NCBI GenBank assembly: GCA_913054115.1
Contig: CAJXIS010000009.1
Location: 1 to 15,161, forward strand
Length of the DNA: 15,161 nucleotides
Source: an uncultured Acidimicrobiaceae bacterium
GTDB taxonomy: Bacteria; Actinomycetota; Acidimicrobiia; Acidimicrobiales; MedAcidi-G1
Direction of reading: 5' to 3'
Shown here: one piece after another, positions 12,339-15,161 of the stretch
Numbering within the stretch: the first letter of the stretch is position 1
Layout of the letters: every line of letters starts with the position of its first letter
Made by a program: the position numbers and the translations under genes
The notes under the pieces: generated by a model
Told to the model about the DNA's origin: nothing
What the model saw: the letters and a program-made list of their open reading frames with translations, nothing else
Databases searched by the model: none

Positions 12339-12520
12339 CGCTCTACCTGCTCTCGTGGATCACACTCGAATTGCCCGGAGAAGTGTGCCGTACACTCCGG
12401 CCACCGATCGGCGGCCATCGACCCCGAAAGGCCGGAACGGCCCTGATCGTCGTTGTTAGAGTCTGTAACTTATACGCAATCCCATCTAACATCAATCCCT
12501 TCGAGCAGCAGGGCACCACC
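12339..12520. promoter_or_regulatory. Divergent control region between the aminotransferase operon and the FAD-GcvT gene
   Basis: This 182-bp gap must hold promoters in both directions. An A+T-richer patch at 12453-12493 contains TAGAGT (12457-12462) and TATACG (12471-12476), possible -10 elements for the rightward gene, without good -35 boxes. GTTAGA (12455-12460) and TCTAAC (12485-12490) form an inverted pair. CCGATCGG and GGCC-GGAAC-GGCC are further short palindromes at about 12404-12411 and 12431-12443. I see no glycine or other riboswitch fold that I can name. Confidence 0.4.
12375..12400. promoter_or_regulatory. Bulged inverted repeat, candidate operator
   Basis: CCGGA-GAA-GTGT-GCCGT-ACAC-TCCGG forms a two-part inverted repeat: a 5-bp outer arm, and an inner AGTGT-GCCGT-ACACT palindrome at 12382-12396. 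A further CACACT copy occurs at 12361-12366. It lies 37 bp upstream of the aminotransferase start and about 120 bp upstream of the FAD-GcvT start, a good place for a regulator that controls both directions. The regulator is not identified. Confidence 0.4.
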
Positions 12521-14968
12521 GTGGCACCACAACTCCCCGATCAGGCCCAGGTCGTCATCATCGGTGGCGGCGTCGTCGGCGCCAGCATCGCCTACCACCT
12601 CACCGAGCTGGGCTGGACCGACGTCGTCCTGCTCGAGCGCCACGCCCTCACCAGCGGCACCACCTGGCACGCCGCCGGGCTGATGGGCGGCCTTCGTGCA
12701 ACCCACAACATGACCCGCCTGGCCGCCTACTCCTCCGACCTCTACGACCGGCTCGAACGGGAGATGGGCCACCCCACCGGCTTCAGGAAGGTCGGCTCCG
12801 TCAGCATCGCCGACAACCCCGGCCGGCTCGAAGAACTGGTCCGCGGCGCCGGCATGGCCAACTGCTTCGGCGTCGAGGTCGAGGTCATCGGCCCCGACGA
12901 GCTGGTCGACCGCTGGCCCCTGCTCAACCCCGAGGGCATCCTCGGCGGCGTCTGGCTCCCCGGCGACGGCCAGACCTCGCCCATCGACACGACCATGGCC
13001 CTGGCCGCCGTCGCCAAGGAGAACGGCGCCCGGATCATCGAAGGCGTCTCGGTCGAACGCATCCGGACCGTCGCCGGACGTGCCGTCGGCGTCGACACCG
13101 ACCAGGGACCCGTCGACGCCGAATACGTCGTCGTGGCAGCCGGTATGTGGTCGCACAAGTTGGGTCGGGACATCGGCGTCAACATCCCGCTGTCCGCCTG
13201 CGAGCACTTCTACCTCGTCACCGACGGCATCCCCGACCTGCCGAGTGGGCTTCCGGTTCTGCGCGACACCGACAACTGCACCTACGTCAAGGAGGAGGCC
13301 GGACGCCTGCTCATCGGCTTCTTCGAGCCGGTGGCCAAGCCATTCGGGACCGACGGCATCCCGACCGACCGGCCCAACATGCAGTTCCCGTTCGACTGGG
13401 ACCACATGGCGCCGGTCTACGAGCGCATCTGCGAGCGCATCCCGCTGCTCGCCGAGGTTCCGCTGCGCCTCGAGTTCAACGGCCCCGAGTCGTTCACGCC
13501 CGACGACCGCTACCTCCTCGGCGAGACCCCCGAGGTGCGCAACCTCTTCGTGGCGACGGGCTTCAACTCGATCGGCCTGCAGTCCGCCGGTGGCGCCGGC
13601 AAGGTCCTCGCCGAGTGGATCGTCGGCGGGCACCCCCCGATGGACCTCTGGGACGTCGACATCCGCCGCATGCAGACCTTCCAGTCCAACCGCCGCTACC
13701 TGCGCGACCGGTCCGTCGAGGGCCTGGGCCTGCTCTACGCCATGCACTGGCCGTTCCGGCAGGTCGAGACCGCCAGGGGAGTGCGCCGGTCGGCCGTCCA
13801 CGACCGGCTGGCCGGCCTCGGCGCCTGCCACGGCGAGAACGGGGGGTGGGAACGACCGAACTGGTTCGCCCCCGAAGGCGTCGAGCCCGTCTACGAGTAC
13901 TCGTACGGTCGCCAGAACTGGTTCGAGCACTCGGCAGCCGAGCACCGGGCCTGCCGCGAGGGCGCCGCCCTGTTCGACCAGTCGTCGCTCGTCAAGCTGC
14001 TGGTCCAGGGACCGGACGCCGCCGACGTGCTCAACCGGATCTCGTCGGCCGACATCGACGCCGAGCCCGGCACGTCCGTCTACACCACCTGGCTCAACGA
14101 GCGCGGCGGCATCGAGGCGGACCTCACCGTCAACCGCCTCGACGACGACCGCTTCCTCGTCGTCACCGCCTACACCACCCAGGTCAAAGACGCCGACTGG
14201 ATCGCCCGGCACACGCCCGATGGCGCCCGGATGACCGTCACCGACGTGACCTCCGGCTGGGCGACACTCGGCGTGTTCGGCCCCCGGTCGAGGGAGATCC
14301 TCGCACCGCTGACCGACGCCGACCTCGGCAACGAGGCGTTCCCGTTCGGCACCCTCCAGGAGATCGACCTCGCCTACGCCCGGTCGATCGCCGTGCGCCG
14401 CACCTACATGGGCGAACTGGGCTGGGAGCTGTACGTGCCCACCGAGTTCGCCGTCGGCGTGTTCGACGCCCTCTGGGAGTCGGGTGCGCCCGAAGGCCTC
14501 GTCCTCGCCGGCTACCACGCCATGAACTCGCTCCGGATGGAAAAGGCGTATCGGCACTGGGGCGACGACATCGCCGACGAGGACACGCCGCTCGAGGCGG
14601 GGCTCTCGTGGGGCGTGTCGTGGGACAAGCCCGGCGGCTTCATCGGCCGCGAGGCCCTGGTCGCCCAACGCGAGGCCGGCATCACGCGGCGACTCGTGCA
14701 GTTCCGGCTCGACGACCCCGAGCCGCTCCTGTACCACGACGAGCCCGTCTTCCGGGACGGCGCCGTGGTCGGACGGATCACCTCCGGCATGTACGGCCAC
14801 ACGGTCGGCGGCGCCCTCGGCATGTCGTACCTCGGCAGCGAGCCGGACACCCCGCGCCCTCAGGTGATCGAGGGCACCTTCGAGATCGGGGTCAACGGAG
14901 AGCGCGTGCCGGCGACGGCGTCCTACCGGCCCTTCTACGACCCCGACAGCGAACGCGTCCGGCTCTGA
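12521..14968 (+). CDS. Dimethylglycine/sarcosine dehydrogenase-like FAD oxidoreductase with GcvT domain
   Basis: 815 residues from GTG 12521 (AGGG about 9 bases upstream), the usual size of this fusion. An FAD-binding DAO domain spans about 10-370, with GGGVVG (15-20). LTSGTTWHAAGL contains H50, the position of the covalent FAD histidine in dimethylglycine dehydrogenase. An FAO_M linker domain follows (about 372-428), then GcvT (about 430-705), with NERGGIEADL (526-535) and SLRMEKAYRHWGDDI (670-684). A GcvT C-terminal domain (about 720-805) completes it. Such enzymes oxidise an N-methyl group and pass the one-carbon unit to tetrahydrofolate as 5,10-methylene-THF. Dimethylglycine, sarcosine or another N-methylated amine may be the substrate. 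It is divergent from the aminotransferase-pta operon and converges with livG. Confidence 0.88.
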   Translation: MAPQLPDQAQVVIIGGGVVGASIAYHLTELGWTDVVLLERHALTSGTTWHAAGLMGGLRATHNMTRLAAYSSDLYDRLEREMGHPTGFRKVGSVSIADNPGRLEELVRGAGMANCFGVEVEVIGPDELVDRWPLLNPEGILGGVWLPGDGQTSPIDTTMALAAVAKENGARIIEGVSVERIRTVAGRAVGVDTDQGPVDAEYVVVAAGMWSHKLGRDIGVNIPLSACEHFYLVTDGIPDLPSGLPVLRDTDNCTYVKEEAGRLLIGFFEPVAKPFGTDGIPTDRPNMQFPFDWDHMAPVYERICERIPLLAEVPLRLEFNGPESFTPDDRYLLGETPEVRNLFVATGFNSIGLQSAGGAGKVLAEWIVGGHPPMDLWDVDIRRMQTFQSNRRYLRDRSVEGLGLLYAMHWPFRQVETARGVRRSAVHDRLAGLGACHGENGGWERPNWFAPEGVEPVYEYSYGRQNWFEHSAAEHRACREGAALFDQSSLVKLLVQGPDAADVLNRISSADIDAEPGTSVYTTWLNERGGIEADLTVNRLDDDRFLVVTAYTTQVKDADWIARHTPDGARMTVTDVTSGWATLGVFGPRSREILAPLTDADLGNEAFPFGTLQEIDLAYARSIAVRRTYMGELGWELYVPTEFAVGVFDALWESGAPEGLVLAGYHAMNSLRMEKAYRHWGDDIADEDTPLEAGLSWGVSWDKPGGFIGREALVAQREAGITRRLVQFRLDDPEPLLYHDEPVFRDGAVVGRITSGMYGHTVGGALGMSYLGSEPDTPRPQVIEGTFEIGVNGERVPATASYRPFYDPDSERVRL

Positions 14969-14992
14969 CTCCGGCTACGGCGGTCCGGCGAC

Positions 14993-15161
14993 TCAGCCGT
15001 CGACGGCAGCCAACCCGGCAGCGTCGCCCAGATAGGCGGCGATGACCGCCGGGTCCCGCTGCACGTCGGCCGGGGGGCCCTCGGAGATCTTCTGGCCGAA
15101 GTCGAGGACCAGCACCCGGTCGGCGATGTCCATGACGAGGCCCATGTCGTGCTCCACCAGG
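14993..15161 (-). CDS. ABC transporter ATP-binding protein, LivG type, C-terminal end (5' part outside window)
   Basis: The reverse complement gives 55 residues ending in a TGA at 14993-14995. LVEHDMGLVMDIADRVLVLD contains the switch histidine (H-loop) of ABC ATPases. The following GQKISEGPPADVQRDP and VIAAYLGDA are the short C-terminal extension typical of LivG-type branched-chain amino acid/amide (HAAT) importers. EHDM rather than EQN favours LivG over LivF. It converges with the FAD-GcvT gene, with only 24 bases between the two stop codons. It may belong to the uptake system for the same substrate, but that is inference. Confidence 0.9.
   Translation of the reverse strand, partial: LVEHDMGLVMDIADRVLVLDFGQKISEGPPADVQRDPAVIAAYLGDAAGLAAVDG

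Noticed and set aside
12296..12520. 75-residue N-terminal extension of the FAD-GcvT protein
   Set aside because: The frame is open upstream but crosses the divergent control region and the aminotransferase start, with no family-like sequence. GTG 12521 gives the standard start just before the FAD-binding strand.
12470..14800. Minus-strand open frame of 776 codons opposite the FAD-GcvT gene
   Set aside because: It mirrors the codon bias of the plus-strand gene and has no family signature.

Overview
High-GC (about 70%) chromosomal DNA. GTG starts, the small SRP RNA type, TANNNT-like -10 boxes and the gene families all point to an actinomycete (Actinomycetota). An Acidimicrobiia-like lineage is my guess from protein flavour only. 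I see no insertion sequence, phage gene or CRISPR array.

Layout. (1) 1-250: start of a methylmalonyl-CoA epimerase gene, minus strand, cut by the window edge. (2) 251-536: non-coding, with a perfect DnaA box. (3) 537-3933: a housekeeping information-processing block. recR and dnaX lie on the minus strand with tRNA-Ser(GGA) upstream of dnaX. Divergently on the plus strand lie the SRP RNA gene (ffs), tadA and tRNA-Ser(CGA). These are the genes of the classic Bacillus tRNA-Ser/tadA/scr/dnaX/yaaK/recR neighbourhood, here split into two divergent halves and without ybaB/yaaK between dnaX and recR. (4) 3912-4196: an orphan small ORF of lower-GC codon use whose tail runs through a terminator-like hairpin into the tRNA. 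(5) 4242-9187: a minus-strand operon of a TetR regulator, a 16-cysteine ferredoxin fused to an NrfD/DmsC-like membrane anchor, and a DMSO-reductase-family molybdopterin enzyme without a Tat signal. A 12-bp perfect palindrome overlaps the likely tetR -10 box. (6) 9265-12338: a minus-strand operon of a class III aminotransferase (taurine:pyruvate type is a candidate), a phosphate acetyltransferase and a frameshifted EamA/DMT transporter. (7) 12521-14968: divergent to that operon, a dimethylglycine/sarcosine dehydrogenase-like FAD-GcvT fusion. (8) 14993-15161: the 3' end of a LivG-type ABC ATPase gene, converging on it.

How they may work together. The 9.2-15.2 kb half looks like catabolism of a small, probably methylated amino compound: uptake (LivG-type ABC system), oxidative N-demethylation to tetrahydrofolate (FAD-GcvT protein), transamination (class III aminotransferase) and acetyl-phosphate to acetyl-CoA (Pta). 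The aminotransferase-Pta pair resembles Tpa/Xsc/Pta taurine dissimilation, but Xsc is not in the window, so the substrate is unproven. The molybdoenzyme operon is a separate membrane redox module that appears to work on the cytoplasmic face. Its substrate cannot be read from the sequence.
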